Of a stretch of 64,000 nt of DNA, positions 49,526 to 57,516 are shown piece after piece. A program made the position numbers and the translations under genes. The DNA is from Deltaproteobacteria bacterium (GTDB lineage Bacteria > Desulfobacterota > Syntrophorhabdia > Syntrophorhabdales > Syntrophorhabdaceae). The stretch lies in assembly GCA_022711595.1 (NCBI GenBank), contig JAKLET010000002.1:62001-126000 (forward strand). The letters run 5' to 3'. Within the stretch, counting starts at the first letter, position 1. The number at the start of each line of letters is the position of its first letter. Below the pieces are notes generated by a model. That model worked only from the letters and a program-made list of their open reading frames with translations. It was not told where the DNA came from and did no database searches.

Positions 49526-50304
49526 GTCGTCATTCCTTCGTTCTTTTTCTCCGTCACGCGCCTGTTAAAGAAATCAGTCACCCTCGGATCGTCCGAATCT
49601 GTCCTGAGCTTGCGGGGGTCGCCCTCGGCGATGATGCCCCTGGCCTCCCTGTCGAGCATGATGATGCGGTGCGATATATTGAAGATGGTTTCCAGTTCGT
49701 GGGTGACGATGACCATGGTTGTACCGATGCCCTCGTTGAGCTTTTTTATGAGAACGTCAAGCTCGGCGGACGTCACCGGATCGAGCCCGGCCGAGGGTTC
49801 GTCAAGGAAGAGCATGGCAGGGTCGAGCGCCATCGCCCTTGCTATGCCGGCCCTTTTCTTCATGCCGCCGGAGAGCTCCGACGGGAAGTGATTGTCGTAT
49901 CCGGCAAGCTCTACCATGCCGAGCTTCATTTTCACGATCGATTCGATATCATCCGCGGGCAGTCCGGTGAATTCCGCCAGGGGAAGGGAAACGTTCTCGC
50001 CGATCGTCATGGAGCCGAAGAGGGCGCTTGACTGGAAAAGCATGCCGATGCCCATGTGGATCTTTCTGAGTTCCATGTCATCGAGCTCAGTCGTGTCTGT
50101 TCCGTTGATCCATATCCTTCCTTCAGCCGGGGTTTCGATGCCTATGATCTGCTTGAGGAGCGTCGATTTCCCGCACCCGCTGCCGCCCATGATGACAAAT
50201 ATCTCCCCTGCCCGTACCTCGAAGCTCACGTTGTCGAGGACGGTGTTGTCCCCGTATCTTACGGTGAGACCCTCAACCTTTATAACCGGCCCTTCAGTGT
50301 TCAC
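49522..50304 (-). CDS. mlaF: Mla transporter ATP-binding protein
   Basis: A 260-aa ABC ATPase. Walker A GGSGCGKST (40-48), signature LSGGMKKRAGIARAM, Walker B MLFLDEPSAGLDPV, H-loop VTHEL. It energises lipid movement by MlaFEDB. The GTG start follows GGGAGAG. It lies between mlaE and mlaD as in other genomes. Confidence 0.94.
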   Translation of the reverse strand: MNTEGPVIKVEGLTVRYGDNTVLDNVSFEVRAGEIFVIMGGSGCGKSTLLKQIIGIETPAEGRIWINGTDTTELDDMELRKIHMGIGMLFQSSALFGSMTIGENVSLPLAEFTGLPADDIESIVKMKLGMVELAGYDNHFPSELSGGMKKRAGIARAMALDPAMLFLDEPSAGLDPVTSAELDVLIKKLNEGIGTTMVIVTHELETIFNISHRIIMLDREARGIIAEGDPRKLRTDSDDPRVTDFFNRRVTEKKNEGMTT

Positions 50305-50329
50305 TGGTGTGTTCTCTCCCTGGAAGCCA

Positions 50330-51457
50330 TCATATATAATGCAGTATTATAGCAAAGGTCGAATCAATTACAATAATGAGAAATATGGAGGCAACAACGG
50401 CGGATGTCGTGGCGTTGCCGACGGCATCGGCCCCGCCGCGCACCTTGAAGCCCCGTTGACATCCGATCGCCGAAATGGCCATGGCGAATACGAAAGACTT
50501 TATAAGCCCCGATGTGATATCGAAGATCTCTATGGCCTTCATCGTTTGCTGGATATAGGTATATATGGTAAGGTCCAGTCCGAGGACCCCCACAATGAGC
50601 CCGCCCATGATCGCGAATATGCTGGAAAAGACGGTCAGGACAGGTACGACAAGGAGGGAGGCTATGACCTTGGGGATCGCCAGGAACTGCATGGGGCTGA
50701 ACCCCATTGTGGTCAGCGCGTCTACCTCTTCGTTCACCTTCATTGTGCCGATCTCCGCGGCAAAAGCGCTGCCGGAACGCCCGGCGACAATGATGGCGGT
50801 CATGATGGGGCCAAGTTCCCGAACCATTGCAACGGCCACAAGGGAGGCGACATAAATATTGGCGCCGAACTGTTTCAACTGCAGCGAAGACATGAAAGCC
50901 ATGATAAGGCCAAGCAGGAAACTGATGAGCCCCACGATGGGGAGGCCGTCGACGCCGACCTTTTTCATGTATGAAACTACATCGTTCCAGCGCACCTTTT
51001 TCAGGTGCGCCGCCGAATATACAAGGTCATAGAAGAGTTCGCCGGAGAAGGACACCACTTCATAGATGTCCTGAAGGGCCGACACTGTGCCGGCTCCCAG
51101 CTGTTCGACGATGCTCATGGGGCGTTCTTTTGTCGCCAGGCTGGGAGCGGAAAGGGACTGCCTGTCAATGAGACTCAGGATCCCCATTTTTTCTTTAGAC
51201 ATACCCGAGAGATTGAAGGGCACGGACCTTCTTTGCGCCTCGTCCTCGAGCCTGACAAGGAAAAGGGCCCCGCTGCTGTCCAGGTAGTCAACGCCCGCCA
51301 GGTCGACGGTCAGCTTTGCCGGGGTATGGGAATCGAAAATGGAGTCTATGCGGGAGGAGAGGTCGCCAAAGATATCGAGGCTTATCCTGCCTGACAGGAC
51401 AAGGGTAACATCTCCGCCGTTCGTACCTTCAATAGTGTACGGAGTTTCAGCAGACAT
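50330..51457 (-). CDS. mlaE: STAS-MlaE fusion permease
   Basis: A 375-aa protein: an N-terminal STAS domain (about 10-105, LVLSGRISLDIFGDLSSRID, VDLAGVDYLDSSGALFLV), i.e. an MlaB-like module, fused to an MlaE permease (about 125-375; SVLxxxF-like FSGELFYD, GLPIVGLISFLLGLIMAFMSS, RELGPIMTAIIVAGRSGSAFAAEIGTMKVNEEVDALTTMG). The fusion joins two subunits that are separate in E. coli. It has no ribosome site; the promoter at 51464-51492 places +1 on the ATG, suggesting a leaderless message for the operon mlaE-mlaF-mlaD-lipoprotein. Confidence 0.93.
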   Translation of the reverse strand: MSAETPYTIEGTNGGDVTLVLSGRISLDIFGDLSSRIDSIFDSHTPAKLTVDLAGVDYLDSSGALFLVRLEDEAQRRSVPFNLSGMSKEKMGILSLIDRQSLSAPSLATKERPMSIVEQLGAGTVSALQDIYEVVSFSGELFYDLVYSAAHLKKVRWNDVVSYMKKVGVDGLPIVGLISFLLGLIMAFMSSLQLKQFGANIYVASLVAVAMVRELGPIMTAIIVAGRSGSAFAAEIGTMKVNEEVDALTTMGFSPMQFLAIPKVIASLLVVPVLTVFSSIFAIMGGLIVGVLGLDLTIYTYIQQTMKAIEIFDITSGLIKSFVFAMAISAIGCQRGFKVRGGADAVGNATTSAVVASIFLIIVIDSTFAIILHYI

Positions 51458-51463
51458 GTGTTA

Positions 51464-51492
51464 TCTATAACATACCGGAAAGAAAATATGAA
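51464..51492 (-). promoter_or_regulatory. Promoter of the mla operon, leaderless
   Basis: On the minus strand TTCATA (51487-51492), 17 bp, TATAGA (51464-51469); the predicted +1 coincides with the A of the mlaE ATG at 51457. Confidence 0.45.
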
Positions 51493-51515
51493 CACCGGAA
51501 AGCCCATGATCTATT

Positions 51516-51583
51516 CGGTTTCTCTTGTTTCTTCGGATTTTTTCAGTTTCTTTGGTTAGTTGCAGACCAGACAAACCGATCCA
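51516..51583. repeat. Variant AACCAGA repeat region
   Basis: TCGGTTTCTCTTGTTTC, CAGTTTCTTTGGTTAGTT and GACCAGACAAACC are related to the dispersed 13-mer but with changes; it lies between mlaE and the sigma-54 regulator gene. Confidence 0.4.
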
Positions 51584-51598
51584 TGGGGTTCGGGCAGG

Positions 51599-52963
51599 TC
51601 AGCCTTCCGAGCGGCTCCCCTTTGTAATTTTGTATTTCTTGATCTTATACCGGAGCATGCGCTCGCTGAGGCCCAAAGACGCAGCGGCTTTTGTCTGTAC
51701 CCAGTCGGCGTTGACGAGGGCCTCGATGATCATCGTTTTTTCGATGGATTCGACGGTCCCGCGGATGCTCCCGTCGCTTCCGGCCATTGCCTGCTCGGCG
51801 AGGTTGGGCAGGTCCTCGCTCGTTATATGGTCGCCGCGGGTCAGGACTATGGCCCGCTCGATGATGTTCTCCAGCTCTCTCACGTTGCCGGGGTAATCGT
51901 ATTTGACCAGCACATCACGCGCTTCCCTTGTGAGGCCCTTGACGTTCTTTTTATGTTTGGAGTTGTATTTTTTCAGGAAAAAGTCGATGAGCAGGGGAAC
52001 GTCCTCCTTGCGCTCCCGAAGCGGCGGAATGAGTATGTTGACCACGTTGAGGCGGTAGAAGAGATCTTCTCTGAAGGTGCCTTTTTTTACCTCTTCATCG
52101 AGGTTTCTGTTCGTCGCCGCAATGATCCTCACATCGACCTTGACGGGCTGGACGCCGCCCAGGCGCTCGATCTCTTTCTCCTGAATGACCCTGAGGAGCT
52201 TCGATTGGAGGACAACGGGAATATCTCCTATCTCGTCAAGGAAGATGGTACCCTTGTTGGCAAGCTCGAACTTGCCCGCCTTTCTCTGGTAGGCTCCCGT
52301 GAATGCTCCCTTTTCGTATCCGAAAAGCTCGCTTTCCAAAAGGGTCTCGGGAATGGCCGCGCAGTTGACCTTGACAAGGGGAAAGGACTTGCGTTCGCTC
52401 AGGGCGTGGATCATATTGACGATTACCTCTTTGCCGACACCGCTCTCGCCGCTTATGATGCACGTCGAATCGGTCCTGGCGATACGCACCACAAGGCTTG
52501 ATACCTCGTGCATTTTTTCGCTGTGATAAACAAAATCTTCCGATTTGAACCGGTCTTTGAGGGTTTCGCGCAGGATCATATTCTCGCGGATGAGATATGT
52601 TTTTTCCTCGATCTTGCGGAGCTTGAAGAAAAGATCGTCAAGGTCGACGGGTTTCGTGAGGTATTCGGAGGCGCCGGCCTTCAGGGCGCCAACCGCGTTC
52701 TCGATGCTCCCGAAAGCGGTGATCATGACAACCTCGGTCGCCGGGTTTACCTCCTTTATCTTTTTAAGGAGAGTAAGGCCGTCCGTATCGGGCAGCTTGT
52801 AGTCGAGAAGGACGATCTCGAAGATCTCCTTTTGAAAAAGCGCGGCGGCGCTTTCCCCATCGGCCGCTTCACCCACGGTGTATCCTTCTTTCCTCAGAAG
52901 CCCGCCGAGAAGGGACCTCTGGGTTTCCTCGTCTTCCACTATCAATATGCTCACCCTGTCCAT
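51599..52963 (-). CDS. Sigma-54 response regulator (ZraR/NtrC type)
   Basis: A 454-aa regulator: receiver with VEDEE and Asp54 (LLDYKLPDTDG), AAA+ domain with GESGVGKE, GAFTGA and FLDEIGD, and a typical Fis-type end (TKAAASLGLSERMLRYKIKKYKI). It is last in the operon and follows its kinase. With the ZraP-like periplasmic genes upstream and a sigma-54 promoter at 55941-55956, it closely parallels the E. coli ZraPSR metal/envelope-stress system. It is probably an activator of its own operon. Confidence 0.94.
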   Translation of the reverse strand: MDRVSILIVEDEETQRSLLGGLLRKEGYTVGEAADGESAAALFQKEIFEIVLLDYKLPDTDGLTLLKKIKEVNPATEVVMITAFGSIENAVGALKAGASEYLTKPVDLDDLFFKLRKIEEKTYLIRENMILRETLKDRFKSEDFVYHSEKMHEVSSLVVRIARTDSTCIISGESGVGKEVIVNMIHALSERKSFPLVKVNCAAIPETLLESELFGYEKGAFTGAYQRKAGKFELANKGTIFLDEIGDIPVVLQSKLLRVIQEKEIERLGGVQPVKVDVRIIAATNRNLDEEVKKGTFREDLFYRLNVVNILIPPLRERKEDVPLLIDFFLKKYNSKHKKNVKGLTREARDVLVKYDYPGNVRELENIIERAIVLTRGDHITSEDLPNLAEQAMAGSDGSIRGTVESIEKTMIIEALVNADWVQTKAAASLGLSERMLRYKIKKYKITKGSRSEG

Positions 52964-52983
52964 AACGGTAACCCCTGTGTTTT

Positions 52984-54573
52984 TTACTTTTTCGCTGTTT
53001 TGATCTCGTCTTGTTTCAACGGCAGAACGATGGTGAAGGTGGTTCCCTGTCCGATCGTGCTGTTTGCCTTTATATCGCCCCCGTGGTCCTTGATTATCAT
53101 ATAGGATATGGGCAGCCCCAGGCCCATACCCTTATCTTTTGTTGTATAATAATATTCGAATATCCTGGAAAGGGACTTTTCATCGATGCCGGTGCCGGAG
53201 TCCCTGATCAATATTTCCAGAGAGGCGTCTTTTTTTCTTGTTGTCATGTCGATCTTTCCGCCGTCTTTCATAGACTCTATTCCGTTGATTATGATATTGT
53301 AAAAGGCCTGTTTGAGTCTGTCCCTCTGGCATTCGACGAAGATATCCGGATCCGCGGTGTTCTCGATGAATATACCCTTGGATGCGGCCTTCTCCCCCAC
53401 GATGATGATAACCTCTTCAATGATGTCGCGCAGACCTTCCCTGCTGAAAGGCGCCTGCGCCCTTGTTGATTGAAGGAATTCCTCGACGATCCTGTTGACC
53501 CTCGTGAGTTCTTTTTTGATTATATCAAGAAAGGTGGCATATTCATCTTTCTTTTCCTCTACCGGCTGGAATTCGCGCTTGAGGCGCTGCACGGAGAGGC
53601 TGATGGCGTTTAAGGGATTGCGGATCTCGTGGGCCATGCCGGAGGCCAGCTTGCCCAGCGAAACGAGGCGTTCCTTCACCTCCATCTCGCGCTCCATCTC
53701 TTTGACCTTCCTGGTATGTTTCCGCTCCATGATGAAAATGGCAAAGACGCTTCCCGCACCCGAAAAGAACAGGACTGACAGTATCAGGATAAAACTGATG
53801 GCAGTCCTCCGTATGGTGTCGCGCACGAGGTTCTGTGAGACATAGACTTCCATGCGATAGCCTGGAAGGAACCTGGAATCGAGAGAGCGTGAAACAACAA
53901 AGGTCCCAGCCCCGGCGTTGCTCGTTCCCACGAAGGGCCCTCCTTTTGCGTCAAATACTTTAATTGCGTTGATATTGAACCTTTTTTCCTCCCGTTCGAC
54001 GATGTCCTTGAGGATGACCTTTTTCCGGAGCGTGTCCAGCTCCCCGGGGTCGATGACAAAGAAAACGATGCGATCATGGAGCCGTCTGCCGAACAAAAGA
54101 CCCTTGTTTTTGCGGGAGGGCATCCTGATGACTGTCCGCTGTCCGCCTGAAAGGAGCTTGCCGAGGTCATCCGCGGGTACGGTCCCGTTGCCTTTTTTCG
54201 CCGTGATCCGTCCTGCAAGATCATATTCGATAATATTGTTGAAAGAAGGCTTGCCGGAGTCGGCATCCCAGGTTTTGCCCTCTGTGTATCCGATGGTGTT
54301 GTCGATATCGTCGACTATCCCCTCGTCGAAGACCATTATGTTGAAAAAGTAGGGCGTGATGATCGCGGGGGACCTGTCGAGAAGGCTCAGATATTCAAGG
54401 TTGATGTCTATCTCCCTCTTGACATGGGAAAAGACGATCTCGGCTTCGCCGGAGAGCTGCTGTTCGATATTATTTTTAATTATCCTGATCTGGAAAAAGC
54501 CTGTCAGGGTGATAAGGATCAGGAAGATTACGAAAAGCAGTGATGGAAAGACAAGCGTCCGTTTATCTCCCAT
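52984..54573 (-). CDS. Membrane sensor histidine kinase (ZraS-like)
   Basis: A 529-aa kinase: helix 1 (about 8-27), a large periplasmic sensor region (about 28-240), helix 2 (about 250-270), coiled linker, H-box LASGMAHEIRNPLNAIS, N-box FYNIIINGIES, G1 RDSGTGID, G2 GMGLGLPI. The start at 54573 overlaps the end of the Spy/CpxP-like gene by 11 bp. In the family the periplasmic ZraP partner represses the kinase until the envelope is stressed. Its gene precedes the sigma-54 regulator by 20 bp. Confidence 0.92.
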   Translation of the reverse strand: MGDKRTLVFPSLLFVIFLILITLTGFFQIRIIKNNIEQQLSGEAEIVFSHVKREIDINLEYLSLLDRSPAIITPYFFNIMVFDEGIVDDIDNTIGYTEGKTWDADSGKPSFNNIIEYDLAGRITAKKGNGTVPADDLGKLLSGGQRTVIRMPSRKNKGLLFGRRLHDRIVFFVIDPGELDTLRKKVILKDIVEREEKRFNINAIKVFDAKGGPFVGTSNAGAGTFVVSRSLDSRFLPGYRMEVYVSQNLVRDTIRRTAISFILILSVLFFSGAGSVFAIFIMERKHTRKVKEMEREMEVKERLVSLGKLASGMAHEIRNPLNAISLSVQRLKREFQPVEEKKDEYATFLDIIKKELTRVNRIVEEFLQSTRAQAPFSREGLRDIIEEVIIIVGEKAASKGIFIENTADPDIFVECQRDRLKQAFYNIIINGIESMKDGGKIDMTTRKKDASLEILIRDSGTGIDEKSLSRIFEYYYTTKDKGMGLGLPISYMIIKDHGGDIKANSTIGQGTTFTIVLPLKQDEIKTAKK

Positions 54574-54979
54574 ATCGTCTCGGGTTGAAGCGATTGGGGT
54601 TTTTCCTGCGCTCCTGATCACAGAAGCTGTTGTAATGCTCCCGCTGCCTGTCGTTGAGAGTTCGTGAAACCTCGCCGCGGTATTGCTGGTAGAGATTGTG
54701 CTTTGCCGTATCCAGTTCCTGTATCTCCCCCTGGACCCTCCCCATCCTTTCTGTGTTGGCCCGGGGGTTTCTGCTGAGTTCCCTCAGTTCCAGCCGCTTT
54801 TTCATGGATTCCTGCCGGAGGGATTGAAATTCGTTTGTATACCTGTTCCTGATGCCCTCGATCTGTGTCCTTTGGGGATTTGAAAGGCCGAGCCCCCTCT
54901 CGAACTCGGAATAAGAATTCTGAGCATAAAGAGGGGGCGCGATCAAAAAACACAGAATGAAGAAGGCCGGAAGTTTCAT
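54563..54979 (-). CDS. Spy/CpxP-like periplasmic protein
   Basis: A 138-aa exported protein with signal peptide (about 1-20), then a helical part (LGLSNPQRTQIEGIRNRYTNEFQSLRQESMKKRLELREL, EIQELDTAKHNLYQQYRGEVSRTLNDRQREHYNSF), the usual two long helices of LTXXQ-motif chaperones. The C-terminus is Arg/Asn-rich (RRKNPNRFNPRRYGR). Start at 54979, because this ATG overlaps the TAA of the upstream gene by one base. It is the third gene of the ZraP-like operon; it may chaperone or bind metal. Confidence 0.8.
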   Translation of the reverse strand: MKLPAFFILCFLIAPPLYAQNSYSEFERGLGLSNPQRTQIEGIRNRYTNEFQSLRQESMKKRLELRELSRNPRANTERMGRVQGEIQELDTAKHNLYQQYRGEVSRTLNDRQREHYNSFCDQERRKNPNRFNPRRYGR

Positions 54980-55362
54980 TAAGGATTGACAGGTACCCAT
55001 ACCTTATGAGCGGGGACCCATTTCCCTCCTATCCACTGGCCCGGCACCTGTACCCATTGTCCCGGAGGAGCTTCCTGCTGATCCGGCGGCGTGGTGGCAG
55101 TCATGCCGGGCTGAGTGCCCACTGCCTTCTGCTGATTTGTCACGTGCTGGTCAACAGCGTTGCCGGCCACTCCTCCTACAAGGGTTCCCACTGCTGCTCC
55201 AATAAGGGTTGATGCCGTATCGTGCCCGATCACCTGCCCTGCGATGGCGCCGAGGCCGGCACCAATAGCGGCACCTTTCTGCATATTATATCCTTCCGAG
55301 GCGCAGGAAATAAGAAAAAAACCTGCCAAAATCACAAGTAATGTTAAAAAGGCCCTTTTCAT
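54979..55362 (-). CDS. Glycine-zipper lipoprotein
   Basis: A 127-aa lipoprotein: lipobox LISC (Cys near 20), then GAAIGAGLGAIAGQVIGHDTASTLIGAAVGTLVGGVAGNAVD, a glycine-zipper hairpin, and a Pro/Trp-rich C-terminal end (PPGQWVQVPGQWIGGKWVPAHKVWVPVNP, in outline a YXWxP-like repeat). Glycine-zipper lipoproteins sit in the outer membrane and affect its integrity. It is the second gene of the stress operon, whose spacing is 65 bp from the first. Confidence 0.85.
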   Translation of the reverse strand: MKRAFLTLLVILAGFFLISCASEGYNMQKGAAIGAGLGAIAGQVIGHDTASTLIGAAVGTLVGGVAGNAVDQHVTNQQKAVGTQPGMTATTPPDQQEAPPGQWVQVPGQWIGGKWVPAHKVWVPVNP

Positions 55363-55427
55363 CTACTCCCTCCCTTTTCTTTTTATTGCGGCGGGCCTTG
55401 CCGGCGCCCGCCGCAACTGTTTGTTGA

Positions 55428-55895
55428 TCAGAACCTGCCGCAAGGGCCGCCGCGTGAACCGCGGTGGTAGCCGCCGCCAAAGCCTTTACCGTAACCTTTG
55501 TCAGCAAGCGTCTTGAGCTGATCGGGTGTATACACCTTTCTCTGTTCCAGCTTGAACTGGACCATCCTGTCGTGCATCTTCTGTCTTAATGTATTGACCT
55601 CTTTCTCCTTTGCCAGGATCGCACCGTCGGTTGCTTTCGGGTCCGCGTAGAGTGCCCTTAGCTCACCCCGCTTCTGAAAAAGCTCATAACGCAGGGATGA
55701 AGTTTCGTTATTGAACTTTTCCTTGAGCTGCCACATTTTGTCCATCTGTTCCTTGGAAAGATTCACGCCTGCACCGGGTCCGTACCCTTTCGGTCCGCCC
55801 CCGAAGCCTCCGCCTGTTCCCGGCCCGATAGCTAACGCGGCCGTGGCAACCGCCAGGAACATGATCACCGTAATGATACCCAAAACCTTCTTCAT
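55428..55895 (-). CDS. ZraP-like periplasmic zinc/stress chaperone
   Basis: A 155-aa exported protein: signal peptide ending near ALA (residue 23), a Gly-rich stretch (GTGGGFGGGPKGYGPG), two helices (LSKEQMDKMWQLKEKFNNETSSLRYELFQKRGELRAL and ILAKEKEVNTLRQKMHDRMVQFKLEQRKVYTPDQLKTL) and a His/Gly/Cys-rich end (GGYHRGSRGGPCGRF), the ZraP layout. E. coli ZraP binds zinc and represses the ZraSR pair. GGAGG precedes the ATG at 55895. It is the promoter-proximal gene, behind the sigma-54 promoter at 55941-55956. Confidence 0.88.
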   Translation of the reverse strand: MKKVLGIITVIMFLAVATAALAIGPGTGGGFGGGPKGYGPGAGVNLSKEQMDKMWQLKEKFNNETSSLRYELFQKRGELRALYADPKATDGAILAKEKEVNTLRQKMHDRMVQFKLEQRKVYTPDQLKTLADKGYGKGFGGGYHRGSRGGPCGRF

Positions 55896-55940
55896 TGTAA
55901 CCTCCTCGTATGGTTTTTTGCAAATCATGGCTGTGATTAA

Positions 55941-55956
55941 GGCAATAACCGTGCCA
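55941..55956 (-). promoter_or_regulatory. Sigma-54 promoter of the ZraP-like operon
   Basis: On the minus strand TGGCACG-GTTA-TTGCC matches TGGCACG-N4-TTGC at every conserved base; GG and GC are 12 bp apart. Transcription would start near 55930. Confidence 0.88.
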
Positions 55957-56027
55957 TTTACAATGTGCGTCTATAACAAGCTGTTATTATTGATTTAATA
56001 AAAAAGAAAGGTCTTGAGGCAGCAATG

Positions 56028-56079
56028 TGTCGAGGAAATAAATGTCGATGGGTTGGGTGTATGTCGACAATAATGTCGC
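56028..56079. promoter_or_regulatory. Cluster of TGTCG repeats, candidate upstream activating sites
   Basis: TGTCGA at 56028-56033, 56043-56048 and 56062-56067 and TGTCGC at 56074-56079; the third forms the palindrome TGTCGACA. They lie about 100-150 bp upstream of the sigma-54 start. Confidence 0.5.
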
Positions 56080-56187
56080 TCAAGATAACACAGCTATATT
56101 TATATAGCCCTCCAACGGCAGATATGGTATAGTTTCCAGTTACTTAACAACAATATCGCGTGAATGCGCGCATGGTTGAGAAAGATT

Positions 56188-57516
56188 ATGAGAAACCTTC
56201 TGTCCATAGCCGGTTTTGATCCCTCTTCGGGTGCGGGTATCGTAAGGGATGCCGATACGTTCTTTTCTCTCGGTTTTCACGGAATTACCGCGCCCACCTG
56301 TACAGTAGTGCAGGGCCCTGGCGGGGTCAGGCGCGTCCATCCCTCACCGGAAGAGCTTTTCCGTGAAACCCTCGATGCCGCGACGGGGGGTGTCACGCTC
56401 GACGGTGTGAAGATAGGCGCCCTCTGCAGTGAGCTCCATGTAAAAGAAACGCTGCGCTTTCTCGAGTCACGCAAAAACGTGCCTGTTGTCCTTGACCCGG
56501 TATTTACAGCAAAAAACGGCACCTTCCTGCTTTCTGAAAGGGGCAGGCAGATCTGCGTGAAATCACTTTTCAAAAAAGCGAAGGTCGTGACGCCGAACGC
56601 CGAAGAGGCATCTTTTATAACCGGCAAAAAAGTGCGGGGTGTGGACACCGCGAAAAAGGCCGCAGAGGCTATCTATGCAATGGGACCGAAGGCGGTTGTC
56701 ATAAAGGGAGGACATTTTGAGGGAGATCCCGTTGACGTGCTTTTCGACGGCCGGGATTTTGTTCTCTATAAAAAGAAAAGGATCGCGAGATCGATACACG
56801 GTACAGGGTGTTCTTTTTCTTCCGCACTGATTTGTTTTCTCGCCAGGGGTTGCAGTCTGCAGGAGGCTTTCATGGCCTCGGAGTTTTACCTGGAAAAATT
56901 TTTACGTTCCAGCTACCGCATCGACAGAAACGGCCATTTCTATCTCTCATCAGCCGCAGTGACATCGCTCGATGCGGAGCGGTGGATGGTTGTGAACAGG
57001 CTTTTGCAGGCGAAGCAGCTCCTTGGCCGCCTCAATCCCGTCGAGCTCATACCTGATATCCAGATGAATATCTGTTACGCCCTGCCGGACGCAAAGACCG
57101 TTGAGAATATAGCGGCCTTTCCGGGAAGTATCGGCTGGCATGAGAAAGCGATGCTCTTTCGCGGCGACCCTCAGTTCGGTGCATCGTCCCATGTCGCAAG
57201 ACTTGTTCTCACCTATATGCGCTATCACCCTCATGTACGCTGTGCCGCCAGCATCCGTTATGACGAAACGATCATTAAAAAAGCAACGGCAAAGAGACTC
57301 GCAATAGAATTTTTCGACCGTATGAAAGAATCGAAAAAAATAAAAGGGGCCGGGGGAGAGAACCTCGACTATCTCGTGGACAGTGTCTTGAAAAAGGCCA
57401 AAAAGCCGCCTGACATCATCTACGATCGAGGCGCTATCGGGAAGGAGCCGGTTATCAGGCTCTTCGCGAAAGACCCCCTTGAGCTCGTTCAAAAGATGGA
57501 GATGATAAGACCATGA
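56188..57516 (+). CDS. thiD: ThiD-ThiN fusion: HMP-P kinase and thiamine-phosphate synthase
   Basis: A 442-aa protein. The N-terminal ThiD domain (1-255) starts LLSIAGFDPSSGAGIVRDADTF, with VVLDPVFTAKNG and HGTGCSFSSALICFL as kinase/substrate motifs; it phosphorylates HMP-phosphate. The C-terminal ThiN-type domain (about 265-440, NICYALPDAKTVENIAAFPG, RLVLTYMRYHPHVRCAASIRYD, PPDIIYDRGAIGKEPVIRLFAKDPLELV) replaces ThiE in thiamine-phosphate synthesis. The ATG at 56188 is chosen; no TPP riboswitch pattern was found upstream. It overlaps thiC by 4 bp. Confidence 0.92.
   Translation: MRNLLSIAGFDPSSGAGIVRDADTFFSLGFHGITAPTCTVVQGPGGVRRVHPSPEELFRETLDAATGGVTLDGVKIGALCSELHVKETLRFLESRKNVPVVLDPVFTAKNGTFLLSERGRQICVKSLFKKAKVVTPNAEEASFITGKKVRGVDTAKKAAEAIYAMGPKAVVIKGGHFEGDPVDVLFDGRDFVLYKKKRIARSIHGTGCSFSSALICFLARGCSLQEAFMASEFYLEKFLRSSYRIDRNGHFYLSSAAVTSLDAERWMVVNRLLQAKQLLGRLNPVELIPDIQMNICYALPDAKTVENIAAFPGSIGWHEKAMLFRGDPQFGASSHVARLVLTYMRYHPHVRCAASIRYDETIIKKATAKRLAIEFFDRMKESKKIKGAGGENLDYLVDSVLKKAKKPPDIIYDRGAIGKEPVIRLFAKDPLELVQKMEMIRP

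Noticed and set aside
56080-56187. TPP riboswitch before thiDN-thiC
   Set aside because: I looked for the conserved CUGAGA and related loops and did not find them.
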